Positions 8,439-19,100 of a stretch of 59,323 nucleotides of DNA are shown piece by piece. Both the position numbers and the translations under genes were made by a program. Numbering within the stretch: position 1 is the first letter of the stretch; each line of letters begins with the position of its first letter. The DNA is from Ignavibacteria bacterium (GTDB lineage Bacteria > Bacteroidota > Ignavibacteria > Kapaibacteriales > UBA2268), in the NCBI GenBank assembly GCA_026416955.1, contig JAOAEE010000029.1, positions 1 through 59,323 of the forward strand, read 5' to 3'. The notes under the pieces are model-generated. The model made no database searches. It was not told where the DNA came from and saw only the letters and a program-made list of their open reading frames with translations.

Positions 8439-9422
8439 ATGGAAAAAGAATTTTGGCGTTTTCGTAGGTTAAGAAATAATCAATTACTCAGAAATATGAT
8501 AGCAGAAACTTCGCTTTCTAAGAGCGATTTGATATATCCATTGTTTGTAATTTACGGGGAAAATGTAAAAAACCCAGTCAAATCGATGCCCGGTGTTTAT
8601 CAAATGTCTATTGATGTTCTAGTCGAGGAATGCAAAGAAATTGTGGATTTAGGTATTCCCTCTGTCATACTTTTTGGAATACCAGAACACAAGGACCCCA
8701 GTGGTTCCGATGCTTACTCGGAAAATGGAATTATACAAAGGGCTGTTAGAGCAATCAAAAAAGAGATAAAAGACTTAATAGTAATCACAGATGTTTGTCT
8801 TTGTGAATACACATCGCACGGGCACTGTGGAATTCTTGTCGGCGATACGATAGACAACGACAAGTCGATAGAAATTTACGCAAAAATTGCTTTAACCCAA
8901 GTTCAATCGGGTGCAGATATGGTTGCTCCATCTGATATGATGGATGGGCGTGTACAAAAAATTCGCTCTTTTCTCGATGAAAATGGTTTTACAAACATTC
9001 CTATAATGAGTTACAGTGCAAAGTATGCTTCTGGGCTTTATGGTCCATTTCGCGAAGCCGCACAAGGTGCCCCAAAATTTGGCGATAGAAAGTCGCATCA
9101 AATGGATATTCGCAATTCAAACGAAGCACTTCGCGAAGTTCAACAAGATATCTTCGAAGGTGCCGATATTGTTATGGTAAAACCCGCTGGTTGGTACCTC
9201 GACGTTATCCAAAGAATAAAATCGACTTTTAATGTACCAGTTGCAGCTTACCAAGTAAGCGGTGAATATGCTATGATTAAAGCTGCTGCCGGAAATGGTT
9301 GGCTCGACGAAGAGAAGGTGATGATTGAATCACTTTTTGCAATTAAACGGGCTGGGGCAGACTTGATTTTGACCTACTTTGCAAAGGAGATTGCAAAACT
9401 GATTGATAAAAAAATAATTTAA
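8439..9422 (+). CDS. hemB: Delta-aminolevulinic acid dehydratase (porphobilinogen synthase)
   Basis: A 327-residue HemB, which condenses two 5-aminolevulinate molecules to porphobilinogen in tetrapyrrole synthesis. The two Schiff-base lysines are K195 (SYSAKYAS) and K248 ([10 protein letters not shown]). The zinc site is present as C120, C122 and C130 ([13 protein letters not shown]), so this is the zinc-dependent form. I chose the ATG at 8439; an in-frame TTG at 8418 would add only seven residues. It lies 9 nt before the aspartate kinase gene. Haem demand in this organism is evident from the nine c-type haems of nrfHA downstream. Confidence 0.95.
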   Translation: MEKEFWRFRRLRNNQLLRNMIAETSLSKSDLIYPLFVIYGENVKNPVKSMPGVYQMSIDVLVEECKEIVDLGIPSVILFGIPEHKDPSGSDAYSENGIIQRAVRAIKKEIKDLIVITDVCLCEYTSHGHCGILVGDTIDNDKSIEIYAKIALTQVQSGADMVAPSDMMDGRVQKIRSFLDENGFTNIPIMSYSAKYASGLYGPFREAAQGAPKFGDRKSHQMDIRNSNEALREVQQDIFEGADIVMVKPAGWYLDVIQRIKSTFNVPVAAYQVSGEYAMIKAAAGNGWLDEEKVMIESLFAIKRAGADLILTYFAKEIAKLIDKKII

Positions 9423-9431
9423 AAAATTTCG

Positions 9432-10778
9432 ATGGAAATTACTGTTCAGAAATTTGGGGGAACCTCGGTTGCAAATGCTGATTCAATGCAAAAAGTATTC
9501 GAAATTGTCCAATCTACCTCTGGAAAACGAATTGTTGTGCTTTCCGCTTCGGCTGGTATAACAGACTTGCTCGTAACAATTACCGAAGTTTGCTTAGAAC
9601 AAGAAACAAAGTTCACAGAAATTTTCGATGCAATTGAAAAACACCATTTGAAATTAGTAATTGAATTATTTAAAGAGCCCGAAAAGTCTGCAATTTGTAT
9701 CAAAACCATTAACTTTTTGCTACAAAGTTTACGTCAACTTATCGAAGGTGCAAGAATACTTGATGAACTGACAGACAAAATCAAAGCAGAAATTCTTTCC
9801 TACGGGGAAATTTTGTCGACCAATATCTTCTACCAATATGCTTTGTCGAGGGGTCTAAATGCATTTCTTCTCGATGCAAGGGAAATTATCGAAACAGACA
9901 ATTACCATATGAAAGCAAAGCCAAATCTTAATAAAATCGAACAAAACAGTGAAAAAATCCATAAAATTTTCAATTACCACGACGTAATTATTACACAAGG
10001 TTTCATTGGAAATTGGTGTAAAGAAACTACTTTGCTTGGAAGGGGCGGAAGCGATTTTTCGGCTTCGCTTTTTGGGTATGGTGTAAAAGCCAAGGAAATT
10101 CAAATTTGGACAGACGTTGATGGTATTATGACTACCGACCCTCGAATTGTTAATTCAGCAAAAGTAATAGAAGACATAACCATCGACGAAGTTGCCGAAC
10201 TTTCCTTTTTCGGTGCAAAAGTACTACATCCCGATACAATTAAACCAGCAGTAAACAAAGAAATTCCTATTAAAGTCTTAAACACTTTTAACACTGGTAG
10301 TTTAGGTACAACAATATTGCAAAACTCTATTATTTCGCCTACCGCTTCATCGATAAATTCTTTGCACCTTGTAAAAGGTTGCTTTTTGATATCAAAAAAA
10401 CTCGATATTAACTCTAAAGAGCCTTGCCATTACTACCAAATGCTCAAAGATAATTTTTCGAAAGTTTTCTTTTTTTCCTTCAACTCGAACAATATCAAAT
10501 CGATTGTTAAAGATTGTAAATTTATCGATTGCGAAACTATTTTCTGGTCGGAATCATTTTCCTACAAAATAATCGATATAGTTGCACTCTTTGGAAACAA
10601 TCTGAATGCTTTAGAAATTGATATTAAGAATAAAGTTGATACTATTATTATGAAATTCAAAAATGAACTTGAAAATATTTTCCCCTTGTTTCTTTCGAAT
10701 AACACAATCTTGCTTTTATTCAAAGAAAACAAAGGGGAAAAAGTCCTTGGGCAAATTCATTCAATATTGTTTGACTAA
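9432..10778 (+). CDS. lysC: Aspartate kinase
   Basis: A 448-residue aspartokinase, the first step towards lysine/diaminopimelate, threonine and methionine. The kinase domain (about 1-300) opens with VQKFGGTSVANADS and contains GRGGSDFSASLFGYG and WTDVDGIMTTDPR, the nucleotide and aspartate sites. The C-terminal 140 residues occupy the place of the two regulatory ACT domains, but the sequence is weakly conserved and Phe/Asn/Lys-rich; only VALFGNNLN resembles an ACT turn. Feedback control may be altered or lost. It follows hemB by 9 nt. The 3' end interlocks with a convergent gene (CTAA). Confidence 0.9.
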   Translation: MEITVQKFGGTSVANADSMQKVFEIVQSTSGKRIVVLSASAGITDLLVTITEVCLEQETKFTEIFDAIEKHHLKLVIELFKEPEKSAICIKTINFLLQSLRQLIEGARILDELTDKIKAEILSYGEILSTNIFYQYALSRGLNAFLLDAREIIETDNYHMKAKPNLNKIEQNSEKIHKIFNYHDVIITQGFIGNWCKETTLLGRGGSDFSASLFGYGVKAKEIQIWTDVDGIMTTDPRIVNSAKVIEDITIDEVAELSFFGAKVLHPDTIKPAVNKEIPIKVLNTFNTGSLGTTILQNSIISPTASSINSLHLVKGCFLISKKLDINSKEPCHYYQMLKDNFSKVFFFSFNSNNIKSIVKDCKFIDCETIFWSESFSYKIIDIVALFGNNLNALEIDIKNKVDTIIMKFKNELENIFPLFLSNNTILLLFKENKGEKVLGQIHSILFD

Positions 10779-12376
10779 GAGAACTTCTTTTTTACGAAAT
10801 CGATAAATTCCTTTGCAATAGGCATTTCTGGAAAAATTCCAAACTCGTTAAAATATGAATTTACAAAAGCCATCGCCTCGTCGAAATTCTTAGAATTATC
10901 AATATTTGCAACCAAATTATTATACTCCTCCTCCATTGTGTAAAACAATTCTTCTATGAATTGCTTTTTCTTTTCTTCATCAACAATTTGGTTAAAAAGT
11001 GGAAAAGTAGCCTCGGCATTGGCTATCTCTATCGAGCTAACTTCCGATGAATCTTGCGATTCCAACGATAAGTTTGCCAATTCATTTTCTAATAATTCAG
11101 ATGCTCCGAGAGCAGAATCCTCGCTTGTTGGTGCTTGGAACTTTGCTTCTTCATCGCTTTCTTCTACCGAGATAGTTGCCCCGGAATATTTTTCTTCTTT
11201 TAAATCAAGATGGTCTAAATCGCTAATTTCGGAACTTAAAATTTCGGATTTTGGGAATTCTAAATCGCTAAATTCAGATGTGTTTTCAATTTGTTGTTCA
11301 AATTCTAAACTATTTTCAAGTAATTTCTCGGAGGTTGCCAAATCTTCATCATCTTTTGTTGGGGATTGAACATCCAATTCTTTTGCCACAATAAAATCGC
11401 TTTCGTTGGTTTTCGATTCGAATTTAGAAATTAAATCGATAATCTCTTTAACTTCCTCTTTTTTGGCAACTACGCTTTCTTCTATCAATGTATTTTCGCT
11501 TGGCAAATCAAATTCAATCTTTGGGATTTGTTCAGGAAGTTTAAAGACAATAGGCTCGAGAGTGGATAAGTTTATCAAATTTCTATATTCAAACTTATCG
11601 AACTGTTTTTCAACTTTTTCAACAACTTCTTTTGTAATCTTTAGTGGTTGGGCAAGCATTTGTTGTAGCAATTCTTTATCAATGAATTTTATTTTCTGTT
11701 CAATTGAAAAGCCCTTTACAATATTTGCAAAATTTTTCAAACCCAAATCTCGGAACAATTCGCAAAAAATTTCGAAAGAAGGTAAACTTTCCCCCTCGGA
11801 ATGGATTTCAAATAGAGGTTCGAAAAACTCCAAAATTTCTTCCAAAGAAGATGTGTTGAAAAATTCTGAAACTTTATCTTCGAACAATCTATTGAATTCG
11901 TAAACCGATATTACTTCTGTAGCAAAAGCTTCGATTTCATCCCTTACAGTTCTAACGACTTGTTCATAATCGGAAAAATAACTAATCAAGAACAAAATTT
12001 CATCTTTAGTTTTATTCAAAGAATCACCAAAAACAAAATACAAAAGCGTTGAACAAGGCTTTAAAAGAAAATTGTAACGAAGTTTTAATGCATTTAAGAG
12101 AAAATTCTCCAAATCCTTGGTGCTCAGTACAACTTGCCTTTTTAAACTGTTAAGAAAATCATTTAGTAGGGTGATATTATCTGCAATGTTAAAATTTAAA
12201 AATGGAGTAGTTTTAATTATGTTCGATAACTCCAAAAATTGTCGCTCTATTTCGTTGATTATGAATTGCTTATATGGTTTTGAAATAAAATCAGAATCGG
12301 TTATGTCTTTGATATTAAAACTGATATTTTCGCTTAATACTGCAAGTTGATTACTTAAAATCTTATGGAAATTCAT
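10775..12376 (-). CDS. Unrecognised acidic multidomain protein
   Basis: I do not recognise this 533-residue protein. Residues about 1-270 look like a helical domain rich in Phe, Leu and Ile. Residues about 290-460 are a low-complexity Glu/Ser/Asp linker, probably disordered. Residues about 470-533 form a small conserved-looking helical domain (EELFYTMEEEYNNLVANID, then FDEAMAFVNSYFNEFG). There is no signal peptide or membrane segment. The architecture of two folded ends and an acidic tether suggests a scaffold or adaptor. I chose the ATG at 12376; a TTG-initiated extension of seven residues is unlikely. Convergent with lysC, overlapping by 4 nt. Confidence 0.6.
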   Translation of the reverse strand: MNFHKILSNQLAVLSENISFNIKDITDSDFISKPYKQFIINEIERQFLELSNIIKTTPFLNFNIADNITLLNDFLNSLKRQVVLSTKDLENFLLNALKLRYNFLLKPCSTLLYFVFGDSLNKTKDEILFLISYFSDYEQVVRTVRDEIEAFATEVISVYEFNRLFEDKVSEFFNTSSLEEILEFFEPLFEIHSEGESLPSFEIFCELFRDLGLKNFANIVKGFSIEQKIKFIDKELLQQMLAQPLKITKEVVEKVEKQFDKFEYRNLINLSTLEPIVFKLPEQIPKIEFDLPSENTLIEESVVAKKEEVKEIIDLISKFESKTNESDFIVAKELDVQSPTKDDEDLATSEKLLENSLEFEQQIENTSEFSDLEFPKSEILSSEISDLDHLDLKEEKYSGATISVEESDEEAKFQAPTSEDSALGASELLENELANLSLESQDSSEVSSIEIANAEATFPLFNQIVDEEKKKQFIEELFYTMEEEYNNLVANIDNSKNFDEAMAFVNSYFNEFGIFPEMPIAKEFIDFVKKKFS

Positions 12377-12490
12377 AATAATAGTAGTTAACAACAAAAA
12401 TGCAAAATAAATAATTTAGGACAAATTCGAATAAAAGCAATGTTAATATTAATTTCTTATTAAAAATAAAATAGTTGCACTTACTTTTCG

Positions 12491-12498
12491 TAATTTTG
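12491..12498 (+). promoter_or_regulatory. Bacteroidota-type -7 element before the nucleotidyltransferase-metK-ahcY run
   Basis: TAATTTTG matches TAnnTTTG and lies 20 nt before the ATG at 12519. No TTTG box is found 19-21 nt upstream. The identical octamer recurs at several other gene starts in the window. Confidence 0.4.
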
Positions 12499-12518
12499 AA
12501 TTTATTATTAATACATTT

Positions 12519-13496
12519 ATGATAGCAGTTATTCCAGTTGCAGGTATCGGTAGTCGGTTAAGACCACATACTTATTTTCTTCCAAAAGTATTATTGAATG
12601 TTGCTGGGAAGCCAATTCTACAACACATTCTGGATTCTTTGTTATCAATTGGTATCGATAAATACGTTATCGTTACAGGGCATTTAGGAGACGATATAGA
12701 AAAATTTGTCCGGTCCAAATACAGTTTTAATGTTGAATTTGTGTCGCAAACAGAACCATTGGGATTGGGACACGCTATCTGGTGTGCCTCTGAATATTTT
12801 GGGGACCAACCATTGCTGATTGTTCTTGGCGACACAATTTTTGACGCAGACATCAAACAAGTTCTAACATTCGAAGAGTCGAGCCTTGGAGTAAAAAAAG
12901 TTTCGAACCCAGAAAGATTTGGTGTTGTTGTTACTGATGAAAATGGATATATTAAAAGATTAGTTGAAAAACCAGAAACTTATGTTTCGGATTTAGCAAT
13001 AGTTGGAATTTATTTCATCAGAAATTCTACTTTATTAAAAGAATGTTTGGATGAACTTTTACAAAAGCAAATAAAGACAAAAGGAGAGTTTCAACTTACC
13101 GACGCTTTACAATTAATGCTTGAAAAAGGGGAAAAGTTTAAATTTTTCCCTGTAGAAGGCTGGTATGATTGTGGGAAACCAGAAACACTGCTCGAAACAA
13201 ATCGATTTCTTCTTTCAAGGAACCCACATTATAGGAGTATCGAAGGTAGTGTGATTATTCCTCCAGTGTATATTGATAACGATGCAAGAATCATTAATTC
13301 TGTAATTGGTCCGTACACAACAGTGGCTTCTGGTGCTATCGTAAAAGACAGCGTTGTAAAGGATTCCATAATTAGCGACGAGGCACGCGTAGAATCCTAT
13401 TTGCTCGAAAAATCTATTATTGGCAACAATGCCATTGTAAAAGGTACCTTTTTCAAAATAAATGTAGGAAATTCAAGCGAAATAAATAATGTTTAA
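12519..13496 (+). CDS. Sugar-1-phosphate nucleotidyltransferase with C-terminal beta-helix
   Basis: A 325-residue enzyme that activates a sugar 1-phosphate with an NTP. The nucleotide-binding loop is [14 protein letters not shown], followed by [12 protein letters not shown] with the catalytic lysine. LGDTIFDAD carries the metal-binding Asp, and VEKPE and [11 protein letters not shown] are family motifs. The last 90 residues contain left-handed beta-helix hexapeptides ([15 protein letters not shown]), as in long RmlA/archaeal-type enzymes. The sugar cannot be told from sequence; glucose-1-phosphate thymidylyl- or uridylyltransferase are both possible. It is 8 nt upstream of metK. Confidence 0.85.
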   Translation: MIAVIPVAGIGSRLRPHTYFLPKVLLNVAGKPILQHILDSLLSIGIDKYVIVTGHLGDDIEKFVRSKYSFNVEFVSQTEPLGLGHAIWCASEYFGDQPLLIVLGDTIFDADIKQVLTFEESSLGVKKVSNPERFGVVVTDENGYIKRLVEKPETYVSDLAIVGIYFIRNSTLLKECLDELLQKQIKTKGEFQLTDALQLMLEKGEKFKFFPVEGWYDCGKPETLLETNRFLLSRNPHYRSIEGSVIIPPVYIDNDARIINSVIGPYTTVASGAIVKDSVVKDSIISDEARVESYLLEKSIIGNNAIVKGTFFKINVGNSSEINNV

Positions 13497-13504
13497 TAAA
13501 TAAA

Positions 13505-14665
13505 ATGCACTTTATGGAACACAAAAGAACATATCTATTTACATCAGAATCTGTTGGCGAAGGTCACCCCGACAAAATTTGCGACCAAGTTTCGGACGCT
13601 GTGCTTGATGCAATGCTCGCAGACGACCCCGATAGCCGCGTTGCTTGTGAATGCTTTGCTACAACTGGCTTAATCATCGTTGGCGGGGAAATTACGACCA
13701 AAACCTATGTGGATCTACAACAGTTAGTTCGTGGAGTAATCCGAGAAATTGGATACGACAAGGACGGCTATCGTTTCGATGCAAACTCTTGCGCTGTAAT
13801 TAATGTCATTAATCACCAATCCGAGGATATTGCCCTTGGAGTCGACACTGGTGGTGCCGGCGACCAAGGTATGATGTTTGGTTATGCAATTCGCGAAACT
13901 CCAGAACTTATGCCCGCCACTATTATGTATGCTCACAAACTTGTTAAAAGATTATCCGAGATTAGAAAGAAAGAACCCCACCTTATGCCCTATCTTCGTC
14001 CCGATGCAAAGTCCCAAGTTACTATTGAATATTCAGATGCTGGTGAAATTCTTCGTGTGGATACGGTCGTGATTTCTACCCAACACGACCCAGATGTAAC
14101 CCAAAGTAAAATAAAGGAAGATGTGATTGAACACGTAATAAAGAAGGTCATACCAGAGGAACTTTTGGACAATCGAACGAAATATTATGTGAATCCTACT
14201 GGAAAATTTGTTATTGGTGGACCCCACGGCGACACTGGCTTAACTGGGCGAAAAATAATTGTAGATACATATGGAGGAAGAGCACCACACGGTGGTGGAG
14301 CATTCTCGGGCAAAGACCCAACAAAAGTCGACCGTTCCGCTGCTTATGCTGCCCGACATATTGCAAAAAATATCGTTGCCGCTGGGATAACAGATGAATG
14401 TACTATCCAACTTTCTTATGCAATTGGAATAGCACAACCAGTTTCAATACATATTAATACACACAATCAATCAAAAGTCCCAGAGCAAGTTATTGAAAAT
14501 TTCATAAAAGAGAACATCGATCTTACCCCAAGAGGAATTATTAAAAGATTCGACCTATTACGACCAATTTACAGACCTACTGCTGTCTATGGGCATTTTG
14601 GTAGAGATGAATTCCCTTGGGAAAAACTCGATTTAGTTGAAATGTTTCAAACTTTACTTAAGTAA
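13505..14665 (+). CDS. metK: S-adenosylmethionine synthetase
   Basis: A 386-residue MetK, forming S-adenosylmethionine from methionine and ATP. Signatures are [19 protein letters not shown] near the N-terminus, [12 protein letters not shown] in the middle, and [19 protein letters not shown] near residue 260. Length is typical (about 385). Two starts are possible, ATG 13505 or ATG 13514; the second begins directly at the conserved region. It is followed 17 nt later by ahcY, so SAM synthesis and SAH recycling are coupled in one transcript. No SAM riboswitch-like structure is seen upstream. Confidence 0.95.
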   Translation: MHFMEHKRTYLFTSESVGEGHPDKICDQVSDAVLDAMLADDPDSRVACECFATTGLIIVGGEITTKTYVDLQQLVRGVIREIGYDKDGYRFDANSCAVINVINHQSEDIALGVDTGGAGDQGMMFGYAIRETPELMPATIMYAHKLVKRLSEIRKKEPHLMPYLRPDAKSQVTIEYSDAGEILRVDTVVISTQHDPDVTQSKIKEDVIEHVIKKVIPEELLDNRTKYYVNPTGKFVIGGPHGDTGLTGRKIIVDTYGGRAPHGGGAFSGKDPTKVDRSAAYAARHIAKNIVAAGITDECTIQLSYAIGIAQPVSIHINTHNQSKVPEQVIENFIKENIDLTPRGIIKRFDLLRPIYRPTAVYGHFGRDEFPWEKLDLVEMFQTLLK

Positions 14666-14682
14666 TTTTAATGGAGTGAAAT

Positions 14683-16038
14683 ATGAGAAGATGCAATCCA
14701 AAAAAAGGAACAACAAATGAAATAGTAGTAAACTATCCACCGAAAAAAGCAACTGGTAAATTCGACGAGGTACCCGGCAAATACTGCGTACGCGATATTT
14801 CGCTTGCCGAAGAAGGCAAAAAACTAATTGATTGGGCAGAATCAAGAATGCCTGTTCTTATGCATCTACGCGAAATTTACAGTAAAACAAAACCATTTAA
14901 AGGATACAAAATCTCGGGCTGTTTACACGTAACAAAAGAAACTGCTGTTTTAATTAGAACCCTTGTGGAAGCTGGAGCCGAAGTTTCTTGGAGTGGATGC
15001 AATCCACTTTCTACAAACGATGCTGTTGCTGCAGCGCTTGCCAAGGAAGGAATTTCGATTTTCGCTTGGTATGGCAACTTGGAAGACTTTTATTGGTGCA
15101 TCGAAAGAACAATCGATATTCCCCCGCACTTGACACTTGATGATGGTTGCGATTTGATTAACACGGTCCACGAAAAATATCCAGAAATGGCAAAAAACCA
15201 TATCATTGGCGGTACAGAAGAGACAACTACTGGCGTTCACCGTCTTCGAGCAAGGCAAGAAGCCGGTAAACTTCTTTATCCAGTTTTTGCTGTCAACGAT
15301 ACAGAAACAAAATGGGACTTCGATAATGTTTATGGAACTGGTCAATCCACTCTCGACGGTATTATGCGCGCAACATCAATTCTTATCGCTGGTAAAACGG
15401 TTGTTGTTGCTGGCCACGGTCATTGTGGTTCTGGTGTTGCCAAACGAGCAAAAGGGTTGGGTGCAAATACCATAATTACCGAAGTCAAACCTACCGCAGC
15501 AATAAAAGCACTTCTCGAAGGACACCAAGTAATGACAATGGATGAAGCAGCAGAAGTCGGCGATATCTTCATTACTGCAACTGGATGCAAAGATGTAATT
15601 CGTAAGTGGCATTTCGAAAAGATGAAAGACGGTGCAATAGTTTGCAATACTGGCCATTATGATGTTGAAATTAATATCCCAGAACTCGAGGAACTATCGG
15701 TATCCAAAAGAACTATTCGAGAAAACTGCGAAGAATATACACTGAAAAATGGCAAAAGAATCTACTTGCTTGCACAAGGTCGTTTAATAAATTTAGCTGC
15801 AGCAGAAGGGCATCCTTCGGAAGTTATGGATATGAGTTTCGCTAATCAATTTATGGCATTGTTACGTTTTGTTGAAGCGCATAAAGAAGGGAAAAAATTT
15901 CCAATAGAAGTAATGGATTTACCTCCAGAACAAGATGAATACATCGCTACATTAAAGCTTAAATCTATGGGGGTGGAAATCGATAAATTAACTCCCGAGC
16001 AAGAACAATATTTGAAAGACTATCTTGCGGGAACCTAA
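14683..16038 (+). CDS. ahcY: S-adenosylhomocysteine hydrolase (archaeal/Thermotoga-type)
   Basis: A 451-residue AhcY, hydrolysing S-adenosylhomocysteine to adenosine and homocysteine with bound NAD. Visible motifs: SGCLHVTKETAVL (catalytic His), LDDGCDL (Asp), GGTEETTTGVHRL (Glu), ETKWDFDN (Lys/Asp pair), and the NAD loop VVAGHGHCGSGVAKR. The segment reads YGTGQS where common bacterial/eukaryotic enzymes have YGCRES, and the C-terminus ends in YLAGT without the usual HYRY tail. Both point to the archaeal/Thermotoga subtype. TGGAG precedes the ATG. It ends the metK operon at a strong terminator. Confidence 0.93.
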   Translation: MRRCNPKKGTTNEIVVNYPPKKATGKFDEVPGKYCVRDISLAEEGKKLIDWAESRMPVLMHLREIYSKTKPFKGYKISGCLHVTKETAVLIRTLVEAGAEVSWSGCNPLSTNDAVAAALAKEGISIFAWYGNLEDFYWCIERTIDIPPHLTLDDGCDLINTVHEKYPEMAKNHIIGGTEETTTGVHRLRARQEAGKLLYPVFAVNDTETKWDFDNVYGTGQSTLDGIMRATSILIAGKTVVVAGHGHCGSGVAKRAKGLGANTIITEVKPTAAIKALLEGHQVMTMDEAAEVGDIFITATGCKDVIRKWHFEKMKDGAIVCNTGHYDVEINIPELEELSVSKRTIRENCEEYTLKNGKRIYLLAQGRLINLAAAEGHPSEVMDMSFANQFMALLRFVEAHKEGKKFPIEVMDLPPEQDEYIATLKLKSMGVEIDKLTPEQEQYLKDYLAGT

Positions 16039-16060
16039 TTCAATATTTTCGATAAAAATA

Positions 16061-16089
16061 AACAAGGGGCTTTAAGCCCCTTGTTTTTT
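16061..16089. terminator. Bidirectional terminator between ahcY and the BNR protein gene
   Basis: AACAAGGGGC pairs with GCCCCTTGTT around a TTTAA loop, followed by TTTT on the plus strand and by a T-rich stretch on the minus strand. It fits both the ahcY transcript and the convergent gene. Confidence 0.85.
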
Positions 16090-16136
16090 AAATAACTTTG
16101 TGAAAAATTCAAACTAAAACCTTAGAAAACTATTCA

Positions 16137-19100
16137 TCAAATATCCTCTAAATTTGGAATACGCCCGGGTGTCCAAGGTGCTCCAATCCTATCCAATTCT
16201 TTTTCGAATTCTGGAATTTGTTTCTCGATAATAGTTCTTAGTTTAGTTAATATCGACCCAAGTTCCTCCTTTGCAATTGCAAACGATTTCTTTTGCTCTT
16301 CCGTTGGCTCTTGGGTTGTAGCCCAAAGCCCCCAAAGGATGTAATACATTCTGTCGATAATCGATGGGGGTTGATTTTCGTTCAATCTTGCTAAGGTTTT
16401 GTTGCCATTAAGTTTCATATTGACCGTATCGAGAATATTTTGTATCTCTCGGATTTTTTCCAATGTTTCGTTCTTATATTCCAAAGAAAGCAGAAATGAA
16501 TTTTTTATTGAAATGATTTTACTATTAACTTCTTTTAAAAGCGAATTTGTGCCCATAATTGCATTTTGGAGTTTAGAAACTTTTTTTCGGAACATATCAA
16601 GTTTGGCAAAATCACTTGGTGGTAAAGTCAAATTATTCAATAACTTACATTCAAACTCGATTGGTTCGGTCAATTGCGAAATTTTTCCATCTATACTTTT
16701 AAACAGTTGTATTTTATATCGACCGGGAACAACTGCCATTCCAGATGCTTTATTGACATTAGTGGTATCGGCAACTGGTGAAGTATCGGGATATCTTAAG
16801 TCCCAAGTTATTCGATTGAAGCCTTTCTTGGGCGAAGTAGATAAGGTTCGAACCGTGTTCCCAAATTCATCATAAATTTTGAAAATCAATAATGGTTTTT
16901 GTTCAAGGTCTTCGGCAGTCAATGAATCGAAACTTGGATAATAAACAGGTTTGTTTTCTTCCTCCAATTTTTTTTCTCTTTCCTTTCTAAGTTGTTTTCT
17001 TGTTTTATACTCATCGCGAAGGTAATAAGTGAAAGTAGCACCAAAAGGTGGATTTTCTGCCCGCCAAAACGAACTTCCTTGGTCTTCTTTTCTTCGAGAA
17101 TCATCTTCATTATAAATCAATGCAGGTTTTATCGGAAAGATAATTGCTTCTTTTTCCAAGAGAGTGCTGTCGTTTAAATTCCTCATAAAAGTGATGTCGT
17201 CTAATATATAAATTCCGCGGCCAAAGGTTCCAACAACAAGGTCATTCTCTTTCCTTTGAATTTCCAAGTCTCGAACTGCAATAGTTGGAAAGTTTCCTTT
17301 TATTTTAATCCAATCTTTTCCGCGATTTGTTGTTGCGAATAAACCAAATTCAGTCCCAACAAACAACAAATTTGGGTCGATGTAGTCTTCGATAATCGTG
17401 TAAACCGAACCATTTTCGGGTAAATTTGAACTAATTGACTGCCAAGTTTTTCCCAAGTCGGTTGTCATTAAAACATACGGTTTGAAATCAGCATTTTTGT
17501 GATTATCGAATGTAGCATAGATTACATTTTTATTATGGTTCGAGGCAAAAACATCGCTTACATATGTAGTTTCTGGGACTGTTGGAAACTTCTCTATTTT
17601 AGTCCAAACATTACCCCCATCAGTAGTTATTTGGATTAACCCATCATCGGTACCAACAATTAATATTTTTTCGTCGAGAGGGGATTCTGCAAACGATGTT
17701 ATGTTTCCATAGAAAGAAGTAGCAGCATTTTTTGCAACAGCGTCGGGTCCCCAAATTTTTCCCATTACTGGAAGTTTGTTTCTATCGATTTGCCGTGTTA
17801 AGTCTGGACTAATAATTTTCCAGCTCTGCCCTCTATCGTCGCTTTTAAAGACTTTGTTAGCACAAATGTAAATTCGAGTTGGGGAATGTTTACTCAAAAG
17901 CATCGGAGTATCCCAATTCCAGCGCAATGCTTCGCCTTTTTCGGGTTGTGGTTGTATGTAGAACACTTCGCCACTTTTTCTATCGTAACGAACAAGATTT
18001 CCATATTGCCACATAGCATAAACAATGTTAGGATTATTTGGGTCTATTTGGGCTTTATATCCATCGCCTCCAACGACTAAGAACCAATCTTCGTTCGTAA
18101 TACCTCCGCTCGAAGTTGTTCGCGAAGGGGCACCCCAAGTGTTGTTATCTTGTGTCCCCCCATAAACGAAATAAAAGGGCTCGGAATTGTCGCAAGCAAT
18201 CCTATAGAACTGAGCCGTCGGAAGATTGGCAAAGAAACGCCAAGTTTGCCCATCGTCAAATGTTTCGTAAAGGCCACCATCGCCACCAACTAACCAATGC
18301 TTGGTATCATCTGGGTCTATCCAAACGACGTGGTCATCGACGTGCCTATTCTTATTCGAAACTATTTTTAATGTTTTGCCCCCGTCTTCTGTCAGTCTTA
18401 AATAGGTATCGATAAAAAATACTCTTTCTGGATTTTTCGGGTCGCAAAATACTTCGTGGTAGTATTGAGCAGAACCAGAAAACCAAGAATTTCGCTTCTC
18501 CCACGAAGCTCCTCTATCGGTCGAGCGATATATTCCACCTTTGTTTTCGTTGCCTTCAATAATTGCATAGATGTAATCAGGGTTTGCTGGTGAAATTCCT
18601 AACCCAATTCTACCAAGGTCCCCAGATGGTAATCCATTTTGCAATTTCTCCCAAGTTTTACCTCCATCGGTAGTTTTGTAAATAGCTGCCTCGGGTCCCC
18701 CATTAATCAATGTCCAAACGTGTCTTCTTCTTTGGTACGAGGCGCAGTACAGAACATCGGGGTCTCTTGGGTCCATAACAACATCTGTCACACCAGTATT
18801 TTCACTTATCGTTAAAATTGCTTCCCAATTTTTACCTCCATCTGTGGTTTTGTATAATCCACGGTCACCTCCGGGACCCCAAAGTGGCCCTTGACTTGCA
18901 ACATAAACAATATTGGAATTTCTGGGGTGTATTACTATTTTGCCAATATGTTCAGATTTCTTCAATCCAACGTTTTTCCAAGTTTTACCACCGTCGGTGG
19001 ACTTATACACACCATCTCCCCAAGAAACGCTTCTTTGGCTATTGTTCTCGCCAGTTCCAACCCAAACAACATAAGGATTGTTCGGGTCGATTGCTAAACA

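Noticed and set aside
12377-12518. SAM riboswitch before the metK operon
   Set aside because: The leader is short, AT-rich and shows no conserved stem set.
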